Part shown: positions 46,401-60,351 of the stretch, piece by piece
Layout: every line of letters starts with the position of its first letter
How positions within the stretch are numbered: the first letter of the stretch is position 1
Assembly (NCBI RefSeq): GCF_932294415.1
Contig: NC_065539.1
Span: 47,344,501 to 47,408,500 of the forward strand
DNA: 64,000 nucleotides
Reading direction: 5' to 3'
Source of the DNA: Quercus robur
Taxonomy: Eukaryota > Streptophyta > Magnoliopsida > Fagales > Fagaceae
Notes under the pieces: generated by a model
The model's database searches: none
What the model was told of the DNA's origin: nothing
The model's input: only the letters and a program-made list of their open reading frames with translations
Translations under genes and position numbers: made by a program

Positions 46401-47779
46401 TGCTGGTAAATGAGATCTTTTTCAGATGGATGTTAAAATGCCTTCCTTAATGGGGATCTGAGTGAAGAAGTCTATATGCAACCTCTTCCTGGTCTCTCTA
46501 TTGAATCAAACAAGGTTTTTTGCCTTCGATGTGCACTTTATGGCCTTAAACAAGCTCTACCATCTTTCGCTTGGGTTACACTACTAGTCCTTATGATTTT
46601 GCCTTATTTCTTCATCGCATTGATAAAGGCACCATTTTGCTTCTCCTATATGTAGATGATATGATTATCACTGGTGATGACCTCAGTGACATTCAAGAAC
46701 TCAAGGATTTTCTCAGTCAGCAATTTGAGATGAAAGATCTTGGACATCTTAGTTATTTCTTGAGTCTTGAAATTACTCATTATACAGATGGTCTTTATAT
46801 TACACAAGCCAAGTATGCTTCTAACCTTTTATCTCGAGCTGGACTCAGTGACAGCAAGACTGTTGACACTCTAGTTGAACTTAATGCACATATAACACCC
46901 TCGGGAGGGAAACCATTGTCTAATCCTTTTCTTTATAAATGATTGGTTGGTAGCCTAGTTTATCACACAGTTACTCGTCCAGACATTTCCTATGCTGTTT
47001 ATCTGGTGAGCCAGTATCTGTCAGCTCCACGATTGACTCACTATGCTACTGTTCTACGCATTCTTCAATACTTGAAGGGCACTCTCTTCCATGGCCTTTT
47101 CTACTCAGCTTAGTCTCCTCTTGTACTTCATGCATTCCCTGATGCTGATTGGACAGAAGATCCCACTGATCGCAAGTCCACTACGAGTTATTTCTTTTTC
47201 CTTGGTTCTTCTTTGATTTCTTAGCGAAGTAAGAAACAAACTTTTGTGACCTTCTACAGTACTGAAGCAGAATAACATGCCCTTGCTGATACCACATCTG
47301 AGCTCCTTTGGCTATAATGGCTTCTTAAGGATTTAGGTGTGTCCACATCCTCTGCTACTCTTCTTTATTGTGACAACCAGAGTGCCATTCATATTGCTCA
47401 CAATGATGTCTTCCATGAAGGACTAAACACATCGAGATTGATTGTCATTTTATCCATTATCATCTTGTCCATGGTGCTCTCAAGCTTTTCTCAGTCTCCT
47501 CTAAAGATCAACTTGCAGATATCTTCACCAAGTCACTTCCTAAGGGACGCGCTCATGATTTAGTTGACAACTTCAAGCTGGTCGTCTCACATCCACCTTG
47601 AGTTTAAGGAGGGCTATTAACGTGTATTATGTTGTGGGCTTTAGGCCCAGTTAGATTACTTGTATAGCACACATTCTTGTACTACACTCTTACTTGTACT
47701 GTGTGCCTCCTATATAAAGACACTCATGTATATTCTTTGATCATAAAATACAATACTACAGATTTTAGTATTTCTAACA
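40434..47779 (+). mobile_element. Copia retrotransposon, old and broken (fossil)
   Basis: LTRs of 183 bp (40434-40616) and 165 bp (47615-47779) differ at roughly 9% of shared sites by eye plus one short indel, so the insertion is several million years old. A primer site of the initiator-Met type (tggtatcagagcca) follows the left LTR and a purine tract precedes the right one. Parts in order: gag about 41.2-42.1 kb with a CCHC knuckle, integrase about 45.05-45.7 kb, reverse transcriptase about 46.1-46.9 kb with YVDDM, RNase H to about 47.55 kb. More than ten breaks. No clear target duplication. A 2.35-kb solo LTR of another family lies inside. Confidence 0.9.
42693..45046 (+). mobile_element. 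Solo LTR of a Gypsy element inside the Copia
   Basis: 2354 bp starting TGTAACATCTCG and ending GGCGTGACA, with the 5-bp target duplication GGTTT (42688-42692 and 45047-45051). A short tandem repeat of ttccggctttgtgtcggc (five units, about 44209-44303) and the large size fit the Tekay/Del lineage of Gypsy LTRs; that lineage call is from general resemblance. No internal region remains. Confidence 0.8.
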
Positions 47780-49451
47780 AACACAATTGCATTTGGTGAT
47801 AATGATTTTTCTTTTACATTTGACTTTGGAACCCCCAATGTAGAAGAGGAATGTATACATCCAAAACAAATTAACTGAAAAATGGAAAATATAATCTAAA
47901 TTGAGAGAGAGAAAAAAGAAGAAGAAAAAAGTAGATAAGAACTTAACCCTACAATCTCATGTTTACTCTCCCTATAAAGTGTATAAAACTCCAATTGCAA
48001 AATTAATTTAAAAAAAGAAGAAGAAAGGAAAAAATCCCCACAATTGTTAACACAGTAAACTAAATAATATGACCATAAAAGAACACTCCTTGTTTAAAGG
48101 GTATTGGACTTTAATGGTGTTGTTATCAATATGGAATTTCTATTGATCCTTGAAGTTACATATTTATAAGGAAAATTGCAGCATTAAAAATAGAAAAGAA
48201 AAAAAATGGTATTCATAATCTTATAATATTCTTCAAAAAATTAATAAAATTATAACAATTAAATTTAAGCTTCGTGTAATGACTTGCTAAAAAAAAAGAA
48301 AGCAAGTCTTTACATATTGTAACACCTATGTTAACTATCTTAAAATAATAATAATAATAATAATTCGCACTTGTGATGAGGTTCTTTTTTTTTTTTTTTT
48401 GGGATTTAGTGTCATGATTTTTCACTGTCCCATTTTTGGATTATGACACTAAACCCCCCAACAAATACCAAAAATCATGTTGCTTTGAACTAAAAAAAAA
48501 AAAATTAAAAAAAATTTAGCACCCACAAACCAATCTTCTCAACCTTATTCCTCAAAGTTTTAATCAATTCAGCAAGATCAACTCTCATGATCACCACCAG
48601 TTGATCATTCTCCTTTTTGAGTTTCATAGAGTCCACGTCTGCATAGCAAATGAAATATATATAAAAATCTAGAATTTGACATATTAATGATTTAGTTTTT
48701 AATATGTGATTTAGCAAGAAAATATTCATTGTAGTGGGCATATTTTATAAAAACTTTTTAAAAATTAAATTACTTTTTTTTTTGGGAGAAGCAAAAGATT
48801 CAATAACTTGGTGACCTAGCATGCAGGTGAATTTAAACAGAAACTTTGTATTAATCTTATGAGTCACTTTGAAAAAAAAATGAATGAATGAAATTTCTGG
48901 ATAGGCATTAATAGAAGCCAAGATGAAGAAGTATAAATGAAGGGAAAAAAAAAAAAACTTATTTTTCATATTTTTCACAAAAAATTACATGCAAAATTAT
49001 CGAATTAAAAAAAAGAAGAAGAACAATTTGACATCAAAGAAGAGAAATAAGTACCAACTAAATAGAAAATTGTCATGTGGCAAGAGACAAACAAATACAA
49101 TATTTTAAAACAACAATTAAATGTAAGAAATAGAAAACTAAAAAATAGGAGAAGTAAAAGAAGAATATTTGCTTATATACTTATCCGGATAATCTTGGAG
49201 AGTAGAATTCAAGCAATTTGTTAGGAGTAAAATGTGGGAGTGGAATTCAAACATGTTAAGGGTTTTATTTAAAAAAAAAAAAAAGAAATGTGGTAGATAA
49301 TTTTTTTGATACAACATGGCTTTAGTTATTAGGTTTTTATTTTTTTTATTTTTTAAAATTTTTATCAATTTAAGATTTTAAACCATTTCTTATGATTTAG
49401 AGATAAAGATAAGTTTATTAAATTAAGGGTATTTCATTAGTTGTGTGTGTG

Positions 49452-49507
<56 letters not shown>

Positions 49508-49640
49508 TCTAAATTTTAGGACTTTTTAAATTGATAATTTTACATGTCTAACCCTATTATTTAAGCTTTACAAACCGGTAAATTTGAGGATATTTTGGGC
49601 ATCAAAATTAAGGAATCCAAACAGGTGAAACTCCTTAAAT
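47780..49640. other. AT-rich intergenic with (GT)n and poly-T
   Basis: No gene. A (GT)12 tract at about 49442-49466 runs directly into about 35 T. Several A-runs. Open frames here are low-complexity. Confidence 0.6.
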
Positions 49641-49645
49641 AATAG

Positions 49646-50108
49646 TGATGGGAATGACGAGATCACATTACCCTGACGAGATCAGCACTAGTGACGAGGT
49701 AAACCTTGACGGCAAACGAGTCATCACCGACGAGGAAAAGAAAATCATTCAATGGCGCCAGCAGATAACCTGGGCAGTTACGAAACTAGCAAAACAGACC
49801 GTTGGAGCCTAATAAAAGCCCCATAATTGGGCTGAAGGCGTTACAAGAGAGAGGCATTAACACCCCAACGGCTAGCAGTCAAGCTCACATATATAAAGTC
49901 CTCACATTGGCAGCATAAGGTACATAGTTACTGAGACTCTCTAAAAATACCTATTACTTTCTAGTTCTGTGAATTGCTTTATTGTTCTAACTTTGGCATC
50001 GGAGGCGTTGTGGCAGGCACCACACCGGTGACTCCTTTCTTGAAGATAACCAAGTGCTGATAGGGAGTTCCATCTGCCTACTGCGATTGACGAGTTTGCA
50101 CCTCATCA
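49646..50108 (+). repeat. Left LTR of the Gypsy element
   Basis: 463 bp, TGATGGGAATGACGAG to GCACCTCATCA, with a tatataaag promoter-type box near 49891. Confidence 0.9.
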
Positions 50109-53100
50109 GTTTGGCGCCGTCTGTGGGGACGATATTTTCAGATTCATATTTGAAAATGTAGTTTCCGTCAACCCTCTACATTCAGATGGAATCCAACCCA
50201 GATTCAGCAGTCTTGGCCCAGCAAGTCCAGGCCCTTGCAGCCACCATTGAAGAACTCACCAAACAGAACCAGGAAATGAAGCTACGGCTCCAGCAAGTCC
50301 AACAGGCTCAACAGGAAGAGAACCGGTCCAAAGGTAACTTGGAGGAAGAAGGGGATAGTCAACAGAGAGGAACCCTTCAGAGACCAATTACTCCAGACGA
50401 GCAGAACTCGGACCTCCTTCGAGAAATGAGGAAGGAAATGGACGAGCTGAGGAGCGCCATTAAAGAAAAGACGGACCGAAGCGTGGACAAAATGGTAAGG
50501 GCTACAGATTCACCCTTCACCGCCGCGGTACTCGAATGCCCTGTGCCGTCAAAATTTCGCTTACCTCAGCTTGAGCCGTTCGACGGACTAAAAGACCCCC
50601 AGGATCACCTTAATACCTTCAAGACGACTCTGGGACTTCAACAACCACTTGACAAGATACTATGCCGTTCCTTCCCAACGACTCTCAAAGGAGCTGTAAG
50701 AGAATGGTTTACTAAGTTGCCAAACTCGTCCATAGACAACTTCGATCAGCTGAGTAGTGCCTTCTTGCGCCACTTCATAGGAAGGCAACGCCCAAGGAGG
50801 CTAGTAGACTACTTACTCACCATAAAACAGGGGGAGAAGGAAACCCTGAGATCATATGTCAAACGATTCACCCGGGAAACTCTGGAGGTGGACGAAGCTG
50901 ATGACAAGGTGCAGCTGACGACCTTCAAAGCAGGGTTGAGGTCCAGAGACCTCGTGGCCTCTCTCGCAAAGAACCCCCCAAAGACGATGGCGGAGATGCT
51001 CCTGAAGGCACAAAAATACATGAATGCGGAAGATGCTCTAGCTGCTATAAAAGATACTAAGAAGCCAGGAGACAAGGCCAAGAGGGAAGACGACCGTAGG
51101 GGGCAAAAGAGAGATCGACCAGACCGTCAGAACAATGACGGGAACAGGAGGAAGGATGATAAAAGTCGGACGGTAAGATTTACTCCCCTGGTTATGCCTG
51201 TTGACAAAATTTTCACGTAGATCAAGGACGAACATTATCTCAAATGGCCCAGGCCATTACACTCATCCCCCAATGTTCGGGACAAAAACAAGTATTGCCG
51301 GTTCCACAGAGACCACGGCCACCACACAGAGGATTGTAGAGATCTAAAGGAGCAAATAGAGGAGTTAATACGGAAAGGGAAGTTACAGAAGTATGTAAAG
51401 AAAGGAGAATATAGTAAGTTCAGGGACGACAATAAAACCCAGCATGAAGCCTTCTCCTGGGATGACGACCATCCGTCCCAGCCTCCACACAAGGTGATCG
51501 GGGAGATAAACACGATTACAGGAGGACCATTCTCAGGAGGATCGTTCAGATCATTCAAAAAGGCATACTAGAGACAGGTGAACAACGTCCACGCAGTACC
51601 TCCGTTAAAGCACCGATGAACATACCAGGACATGTCTTTCAGCGAAGGAGACGCCGCAGGAGTGAAGCAGCCCCACAATGATCCCTTGGTCATAATGCTG
51701 AATATAGAAGGGTTTAATACCAAAAGAATCCTCGTTGATAACGGAAGCTCCGTGGACATCATTTACTCCCCAGCCTTCCAGCAGCTGAGATTAGATCCAA
51801 AAAGACTTCGGCCTTTTGACTCTCCACTCGTCAGTTTCAGCGGAGACAGGGTCTACCCTAGAGGCATAGTGATGTTGACGGTGACCGTAGGGACCTATCC
51901 AGTACAATTGACAAAACAAGTAGACTTCCTGGTGGTATATTATCCCTCATCTTACAATGTCATCATTGGGAGGCCCACCCTTAACAAGTGGAAGGCGACG
52001 ACGTCAACCTACTGTTTGAAGGTGAAATTCCCGACCGATAATGGCATTGGTGAAGTGAAGGGTGATCAAGTCCTGGCAAGAGAATGCTATCAAGCTGTCC
52101 TAGCTGGAAAAGAGAACCACATGTGGATGATTGAAGAAAAAGAGGAAGACAGGATAGAGGCCCTAGAAACAGTGGAATTGGTAGAAGGAAATGCGAATAA
52201 GACGACTAAGATAGGGACGACGCTGAGCCCCGAGATGAGGACAAGACTCATAAGGTTCCTAAAAGAGAATCTAGATGTCTTTGCGTGGAGTCACGGGGAC
52301 ATGCCGGGCATATCTCCAGAAGTCATCCAACACAGGTTGAATATGGACTCAGAACGGAAGCCCGTCCAGCAACGACGAAGAACCTTCGCTCCAGAACGAG
52401 ATCAAGCAGTTGCAGAGGAAGTTAACAAACTCTTGACAACTGGATTCATCCGGGAAGTGTATTATCCTGAATGGCTCGCCAATGTTGTCCTGGTCAAGAA
52501 AGCGAACGGGAAATGGAGGATGTGCGTAGACTTCACCGACCTGAACAAGGCATGCCCAAAGGATAGCTTCCCTCTACCAAGAATAGACCAGCTTGTGGAC
52601 TCTACAGCCGGGCATAAGTTATTGACGTTCATGGACGCCTTCTCAGGTTATAACCAGATAAAAATGGCTGAAGAAGACCAGGAGAAGACCGCCTTCATCA
52701 CAAGTCAAGGACTCTAATCTTACAAGGTAATGCCTTTTGGGTTGAAAAATGCTGGAGCTACGTATCAGAGGCTCGTGAACAAAATGTTCAGCCAGCAGAT
52801 TGGCAAAAACATGGAAGTGTACGTGGACGATATGCTCGTCAAGAGCAAGGAAGAGCTTGCACATCTGGACGAGTTGAAGGAAACTTTTGCAACCCTCAAA
52901 AAACACCAGATGAGGTTGAATCCAAGTAAGTGCGTTTTTGGGGTAGCCTCGGGGAAGTTCTTGGGATTCATGGTGTCCTAGAGAGGAATAGAAGCAAACC
53001 CAGAGAAAGTACGAGCTATCATTGACATGGCCTCACCCAAAACCGTCAAGGATGTTCAAAAACTCACAGGAAGGATAGCGGCTTTAAACAGGTTTGTCTC

Positions 53101-55439
53101 TAGGGCTACAGACAAATGCCTCCCCTTTTTCAAAACCTTGAAGCAGGCTTTTGCCTGGACCGTCGAGTGTGAAGTAGCTTTCCGAGAGCTAAAGCACTAC
53201 TTGAGCAGCCCACCTCTCTTAAGCCCGTCCAAAGAAGGAGAAAACTTATACTTATACCTGGCAGTGTCAGCCTCGGCAGTAAGTGTAGCTCTAATTAGAG
53301 AAGAAGGTAAGAAGCAACTCCCGGTTTACTACGTCAGCCAAGTTTTCCAGGGAGCTGAGTCTAGATACCTAAGGATCGAAAAGATTGCGTTTGCACTAAT
53401 AGTGGCCTTGCGCAAGCTCAGGCAATATTTCCAGTCAAATCCTATTCTGGTAATGACGGACCAACCAATCAAGAAATCAATGAACAAGCCCGAAGCAGCA
53501 GGGAGAATGGTCTAGTGGGCAATTAAACTTAGTCAATTTGACATCGAGTACCATCCAAGAACAGCGATCGAGGCACAAGCTCTGGCGGACTTCATCGCAG
53601 AATTCACTGTCCCTGACGAAGATAGGATTACTGATGAAGTAGATAAATTGACAATACAGACTGATGGTTCGTCAGCCCAAAAGAAGGGGGGAGTAGGGGT
53701 CATCATAACCACCCCTGACGGAGAAGTGCTGAAATATGGGGTCCAACTAAAGTTCCCAGCTACCAACAACGAAACTGAATACGAAGGAATACTAACAGGA
53801 CTAAGGCTTGGGAAAGCTCTTGATGCCAAAAATTTGTTGATCCAAAGTGATTCGAAGCTAGTGATCGGACAGATCAAGGGAGAATACGAGGCAAAGGAAG
53901 AAAGGACGCAGAAATACCTCAAGCTGGCGAGACAACTAACTCAGGAATTCGATACAGTGGAGTTCGTACAAATCCCCAGAAGTCAGAATATGAGGGCTGA
54001 CGAAGTGTCAAAGCTAGCGTCATCAGAAGAAGGGGGACTAGCACAGACCTGGCGATGGAGGTCCAGAAACATCCTAATATCGAGGAAGTTGCAACATTCA
54101 TCATCCAGAGCACTGATACCTGGATGACGCCCATAATGTCCTTCCTCCAGGACGGGCGCCTACCTCAAAACACAGAAGAAGCCAAAAAGATCAAGAAGAG
54201 AGCAGCCAGGTTCACAATCCTGAATGACGCCTTGTACAAGAGAGGCTTCTCTATGCCTTACTTGAAGTGCGTCGACGAGAAAGAGGCCAAATACATTTTG
54301 GAGGAAGTACACGGAGTAATTTGTGGCGACCATGCCTGCTTCAGATCCTTGGTAAACAAGGTGGTAAGAGCAGGGTATTTTTGGCCAACCATGCAGGTGG
54401 ACGCTGCTGAGATCGTCAGGAGATGCGACAAATGCCAGCGATATGGGAATGTGCAACGGCTTCCAGCAGAGAAAATGACGACTATAGCTTCCCCATGGCC
54501 ATTCGCACAATGGGGAATCGATATCGTCGGTCCTCTGTCCCAAGGTAAAGGTCAGGTAAAATTCCTTCTTGTTGCTATTGACTATTTCACAAAATGGGTT
54601 GAAGCAGAGGCCCTAGCAACGATCATTGAGGCTCGGATCCGGAGCTTTGTGTGGAAAAATATAATCTGCAGGTTCGGGATTCCCTCGACGATTATATCAG
54701 ACAATGGAAGGCAATTCAATAGTCAAGGCTTCAGGGAATTCTGCTTAAACCTTGGGATCAAGAATCAGTTCTCATCCCCAGGGCATCCTCAGGCAAACGG
54801 GCAGACGGATGTGACGAATCGGACGCTGCTCAAGATTATCAAGACCAGACTGGACGATGCGAAAGGTGCCTGGCTGGAAGAACTACCAAATGTCCTGTGG
54901 GCTTACAGAACCACCGCCAGAACCCCAACAGGAGAAACCCCCTTCAGGCTAACCTATGGCACAAAAGCAGTAATTCCAGTTGAAGTAGGGGTCACGAGCA
55001 TCAGGCGTGGAACTTTCAACGAAGAGACCAATGACGACGAACTGCGACTCAATCTGGATTGTTTGGACGAAGTAAGAGACAATGCATCCAGCAAGATGAC
55101 GAAGTATCAGAAAAAGATGGCCGAATACTACGACAAAAGGGTCAAACTCAGACGACTGGACATAGGTGACCTCGTCCTACGCAGGACAATCATGGCAACT
55201 AAAGACCCTACCCAGGGAAAGCTGGGTCCTACGTGGGAAAGTCCCTACCGAGTCATTCACTACTCAAGACAAGGAAGTTATCACTTGGAAACCATGGACG
55301 GACAGAGGCTCCCTCGACCATGGAACATTGAGCATTTAAAAAAGTACCACTAGTAGATGTAATAGACAAATACGGTTACTCTTGAATTCAATAAAAATTT
55401 TATCCTTTGATGCCTTTATGTAGATGGGTCCAGTCAATT

Positions 55440-55930
55440 GAAAGTCAAACTAACGTAACAAGAGTCCGCCTTGACGGATGCAAGTTATCGACGATAACGC
55501 CAACGAGTACGAGATAAACTAAAGTAACAAGATTCCGCCTTGACGGATATAAATTACTGGCGACCCTCATAATGGGTACAAAATAAAAATGACTAAGTGA
55601 TAAGATTCCGCCGAGACGGATCTAAATCACTGACGAAGCCCTAAGTGACGAGATTCCTCAATTGGATGTAAGTCACCAAAATAAAAATAGCTAAGTGATA
55701 AGATTCCGCCGAGACGGATGTAAATCATTGACGAAGCCCTAAGTGACAAGATTCCTCAATCGGATGTAAGTCACCAAAATAAAAGTAGCTAAGTGATAAG
55801 ATTCCGCTGAGATGGATGTAAATCACTGACGAAGCCCTAAGTGACGAGATTCCTCAGTCGGATATAAGTCACCAGAATGAAAATGGCCAAGTGATAAGAT
55901 TCCGCCAAGACGGATGTAAATCACTGACGG
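55440..55930 (+). repeat. Tandem repeats between pol and antisense ORFs
   Basis: Units of about 120 bp built from two half-repeats: aagtgataagattccgccga, then gacggatgtaaatcactgac, and aagtgacgagattcctcaat, then cggatgtaagtcacc. About four full units. Such variable tandem repeats 3' of pol are usual in Tat elements. Confidence 0.8.
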
Positions 55931-56389
55931 AGGCACACAAACGTGCTGGAAATGTAGACGTAATCCTAAAGTCTACGCGAATGGCGGGGTCCCACTTAAC
56001 GAACTAAGGATACTGACGAACCCGCAAGGAAAAGAGCAAGGAGAAAAAGAAGAAGGATAAAGAATGACGAGCAAGTTACAGGTAGAAAAATTTGCTCTAA
56101 TTACCAGCTAAGTACAAGGTACGCTAAGAAGTTTGTGCTAAATCACGAATATGTGCATAGTCATAGACAGTAGCATAACCACAAAAGCAAGTAAGCATTA
56201 AATCATAAAAAAAAAGGCCTAAAAACATAGGGCAATTATCCTTGTTCTTCCTACAGACCCATAAAACGAAGGGCCAAAAGATATTGTTCTGAAAATAGAA
56301 ATAAAAACAAAAAGAAAAAAAAAATGTACATCTCCAAAAAAGGGCCCAAAACACAACGGGAAGATATAAATGATAAAATCTCCTAAGTA

Positions 56390-57409
56390 TCAGGTTCGGG
56401 GGTCTGGAGCGTCAGTAACAGGATCGTCAATAGCAGGAACGTTCTCAACAATAGGAGCGTCGTCAGTAGCAGGGGCATCACCGTCAGGAACAGAAGACTG
56501 GGTAGCCTCGTCAGCAGCCATCACTTGATCTACCACTTCTAAATCCAGATTTAGCAGATCAACCCCTGTAGGGTACTTGACGAGGTACCGGTGGAGGAGT
56601 TCAAATCCCTTGAAGTACCAACTGAAGAGTACTGTGGAATACTCCTTAGTCTGCTGAAAGGCCTCGACAGACCTGGCAGCGATTGTCTTCAACTTCTCTT
56701 TTGCCGCCTGAAGCTGGTCGTCCTTCTTCAGATTCAGCTGACGCTCAACCCTTAGGTCAGAATTTAGAGCCTTGACTTTCTCCTTCAAGGTGGCAGACTC
56801 GTCCATCGACTGTATGAGGTCCTTTTTCAGAGTTGAGTTCTCCTTTTCCAGAGCCTCCATCCTAGAAGTCAAAGAAGCCACCTTAGCCTCTTGAGTAAGA
56901 CACTCAGAAGCCAGGTGAAGGCTCTCCCCCAACACCTGACGAAGCAAGATAAGTGCGTCAGTAAAAAAAAAAATTTGGAAGAAGAGACCAAGGAAAAATG
57001 TATGAATAGCCTTACCTGCACAATCTTATGGACATGCTGACTCGCAACCACGTTGACAGGCACCCCAGAAAAGACCTTAAGGTCCTCAGCTTTCACAACA
57101 TTGTGTGCCCGCTCCACAGCCACACCTTTGTCATCAAAGACGGACGAGCCAGCTCTCTCCTTCTCTTTGTCTTTGGCTGACAACCTCGGCCTCTTTGATG
57201 ACGGGGTAGGGATCTCCTCAACGGAGGTAGCTGGCGAAGCCACCCAGGTACCCTCTACTCCCGAGACGATTGGAGTAGCATCCACGGAACGGACGACGGA
57301 AGGACCCTTCCCCGTCACACGAACCACTTTCTTGTCGATACTAGCCAAGGGTTCGTCTTTCTTGGCCCTCATCTTGGCGTACATATCCTTATTGAACTTG
57401 GTCGTCATC

Positions 57410-57453
<44 letters not shown>

Positions 57454-58622
57454 CTAAGAAATCCAAAGTACGCAAATGAAGGTCAGTATTGACGAAGTAG
57501 ACACTTACTCTTCTTCTCCTCGATGCTAATGCTGCGCAAAACATAGGGAGATGGATCCGGGCCTAAGCAGTAGAAAGCAAGTGTCCGTGGGTCAAGGAGA
57601 TCGTCCCAACTCTCAATCGACTTAGAGTATTCGATTGCCTTTTGAAGATGTTCCTGGTATTTGCTCTTCAACTTGGGACGCTTTTTAACTGCAAAAGGAA
57701 GTGAACAAGTGGTTAATGACGACAAAACATGCAAGACAAAAAATAAACAAACGAGAAGAAACATAGACGCACCTAAATTTGGGGTTCCCCACCGACGAAG
57801 TAATCTTGGGATATCACCCCAAGCCTCGCTGGAAGGGGTCTCAAAGTCATCCCTGGACATGAAAATGAAACGGGACTTCCAGTACCTGAATGACGAGGCT
57901 AGACCCTTAATGATTCTAGTCCTCCTCGTCCAAGGGACTAGTTCGTAGTACCCATACTCTTTTGATTCTTTCAAACGATAGATATGGACGAGCTCACTCA
58001 CTTTGATCATATCCTCGTTGGCAGCCAGCCAAATCTCCGTACAATTAATGACTATCCTCCAGGAGTTAGGCATGAGTTGCCCGGGGGCAATGCCAAAATG
58101 ATCCAATAGCTCCATCACCAAAGGATGGACAGGTAGCCTAAGTCCAGAGGTGAAAGTAGCCTCGTAGAAGCACACTTCACCTGGAAAGAAATGGCAGGCC
58201 CGATCCTTAGGACCAGGCCGACGAACACAGACCCGGGCAGGGAACTGGAACCTGTCCTTAAACCTAGCCATTGTATCAGCGTCCAGCCCACACTCTTCGT
58301 TGAGAGCGTAAAAAGCCTTAACCTGACGAGGGGTAGAAACGGCTGTATCACCCTCGACCGGGCCGCCGCTAGACGACAACCCAGTGTCTAACTCACTGGA
58401 TCTCACCTCAGACATCCTCTTCGTCTCTCTCTCAAACCAAGCCAATGACCGACCCAAAATCGGAGATAGCTCCCCTAAAACCACACTCAACCCACTACCT
58501 TCAAAAAGATAGTCCCCAATCGAAGGAAAAAAGTCCCTGGAAACACCCAAAGCCACCCCTAAGCGAGCAAAAAAGAAAGAAATTGAGGGGCAAGCTACCC
58601 AAACCTTAGATGAATTAACCAT
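56390..58622 (-). other. Antisense ORFs of the Gypsy element (fossil part)
   Basis: Three open frames on the strand opposite to gag-pol. The farthest upstream (57.5-58.6 kb) contains FYEATFTSGLRLPVHPLVME and WRIVINCTEIW, the pattern of the plant domain called putative gypsy-type transposon protein. The next parts (56.39-57.41 kb) are charged, with a long coiled coil (about 56.45-56.94 kb). Splice-like junctions separate them. Function unknown; such antisense genes are a known trait of Tat elements. Confidence 0.7.
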
Positions 58623-59171
58623 GAAAAGGGATACCCAATCCTAAATGCCCAACATACCAAACACGAAAATAAAAGAAAAAAGGAGAAAAAATCAGAGATT
58701 TATAAAGAGACCTTGAAGAAAAAAATCTGAGAAATCGAAGAAGTAGCGTACCTTGGAGAACGGAACAGTCGAGGCCGAAGAAATTCGTCGCCGGAGTAAG
58801 GTCAGAGTCGTTGGAGTAAGGTCAGAGTCGCCGGAGCAGAATTGGGATGGTGGCAGAAACAAGCAAAGAAAAAAGAAAAAAGGACAAACACTCGGAGCAG
58901 AAAAAGAAAGAAAAACCAGAGTGAAGAAAAATGAAAGGTCTTTAAAACCAAAAACCCAAGGAAACTGAAAAGTAGCGGGAAACCCAATGGGTCATGCCAT
59001 CAATACTCTCAATCAACCTATGCCACGTGGCCACGTTCCATACTGCGCCACCATCACACATTAAATTCGGAACGAAACCCCAAGCGTCACAAACAATTCA
59101 GGAAAAGAAACTTTTCACCTTCTATGGCCTTCATGACACGTCACTGACGACCACAGAACCTGGGGGGCAAC

Positions 59172-59634
59172 TGATGGGAATGACGAGATCACATTACCCT
59201 GACGAGATCAACACTAGTGACGAGGTAAACCTTGACGACAAACGAGTCATCACCGACGAGGAAAAGAAAATCATTCAATGGCGCCAGCAGATAACCTGGG
59301 CAGTTACGAAACCAGCAAAGCAGACCGTTGGAGCCTAATAAAAGCCCCATAATTGGGCTGAAGGTGTTACAAGACAGAGGCATTAACACCCCAATGGCTA
59401 GCAGTCAAGCTCACATATATAAAGTCCTCACATTGGCAGCATAAGGTACATAGATACTGAGACTCTCTAAAAATACCTATTACTTTCTAGTTCTGTGAAT
59501 TGCTTTATTGTTCTAACTTTGGCATCGGAGGCGTTGTGGCAGGCACCACACTGGTGACCCCTTTCTTGAAGAAAACCAAGTGCTGACAGGGAGTTCCATC
59601 TGCCTACTGCGACTGACGAGTTTGCACCTCATCA
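59172..59634 (+). repeat. Right LTR of the Gypsy element
   Basis: 463 bp, same ends as the left LTR, preceded by the purine tract cctggggggcaac. Confidence 0.9.
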
Positions 59635-59639
59635 AATAG

Positions 59640-60351
59640 TATAGAGATGATACCATGTTAACGGTTTCAAAATCTAATAAGTGTGAAATGTCAGTAAAAA
59701 ATAACTTCCCCATTAACAAATGAAAGACATGTGTTAGTGAATACTTATTTTTGTACACATGTCTCTTGGCTATTAGATTTTGATATAGATGATGTGGTAT
59801 TATTTGATATATAATACTTTTTCCAAAAACTGGTGAATGCACAAAGTGATGACACGTGTCCCTTTACCAATGCATATAAATATGACAAGTAGGATTTGCT
59901 TAATCTTTTATTTTATTTTTTAATTTTTGGGATACAAACAGGTTTTGCTTCTTCTTAATTAGTAAAGTACAAGAAATTTCATTAAAATGTAATTGTCTAA
60001 TTGCTACCGACCAATTTTATATTATAGAATGTGAGGTCCACAAATATGTCTAGAAGACCTAATATGCATATAGCTACTGGACAAACCAAACCATAATTAT
60101 ATATTTTCTAAACTACATAGGTTTTTTTTTTTTTTTTTTTTGACTAATAACTACTTAGTTGATTTGCGGCAACCTAGTAACAAATAAAGAATGACAAGAT
60201 AAGGCAAAGGCAAAAAACATAAATCAACCGCCCATGGAAAATAACTCGTTACACTCATTTATCTCTACTATTTTATTTCAATCTTCACAATTAATGTAAA
60301 AATATACACATTTTAATATATGAAAGTATGGATGTAAAAACAAAAACATTT
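59640..60351. other. UGT-3 3' flank
   Basis: From about 60170 it matches the flank downstream of UGT-1 and UGT-2 (cctagtaacaaataaagaa, then tttatctct, then atatgaaagt). Before that it is unassigned AT-rich DNA with a poly-T run near 60122. Confidence 0.6.

Larger units (their letters stand above)
49646..59634 (+). mobile_element. Tat-lineage Gypsy retrotransposon, nearly whole (fossil)
   Basis: LTRs of 463 bp (49646-50108 and 59172-59634), both TGATG to CATCA, flanked by AATAG (49641-49645 and 59635-59639). About 13 differences between the LTRs (near 2.8%) suggest an age of the order of one to two million years. The primer site TTTGGCGCCGTCTGTGGGGA follows the left LTR. Parts in order: gag about 50.2-51.2 kb, zinc knuckle, protease, reverse transcriptase with YVDDM and RNase H about 51.6-54.0 kb, integrase about 54.1-55.35 kb, a tandem-repeat zone, then antisense ORFs about 56.4-58.6 kb. 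A handful of breaks, about five. Extra ORFs 3' of pol and this primer site fit the Tat group. Confidence 0.9.

Noticed and set aside
57053-57457. Plus-strand frame ending in a Lys run
   Set aside because: Antisense shadow of the Gypsy antisense ORF; the Lys run is a poly-A tract.
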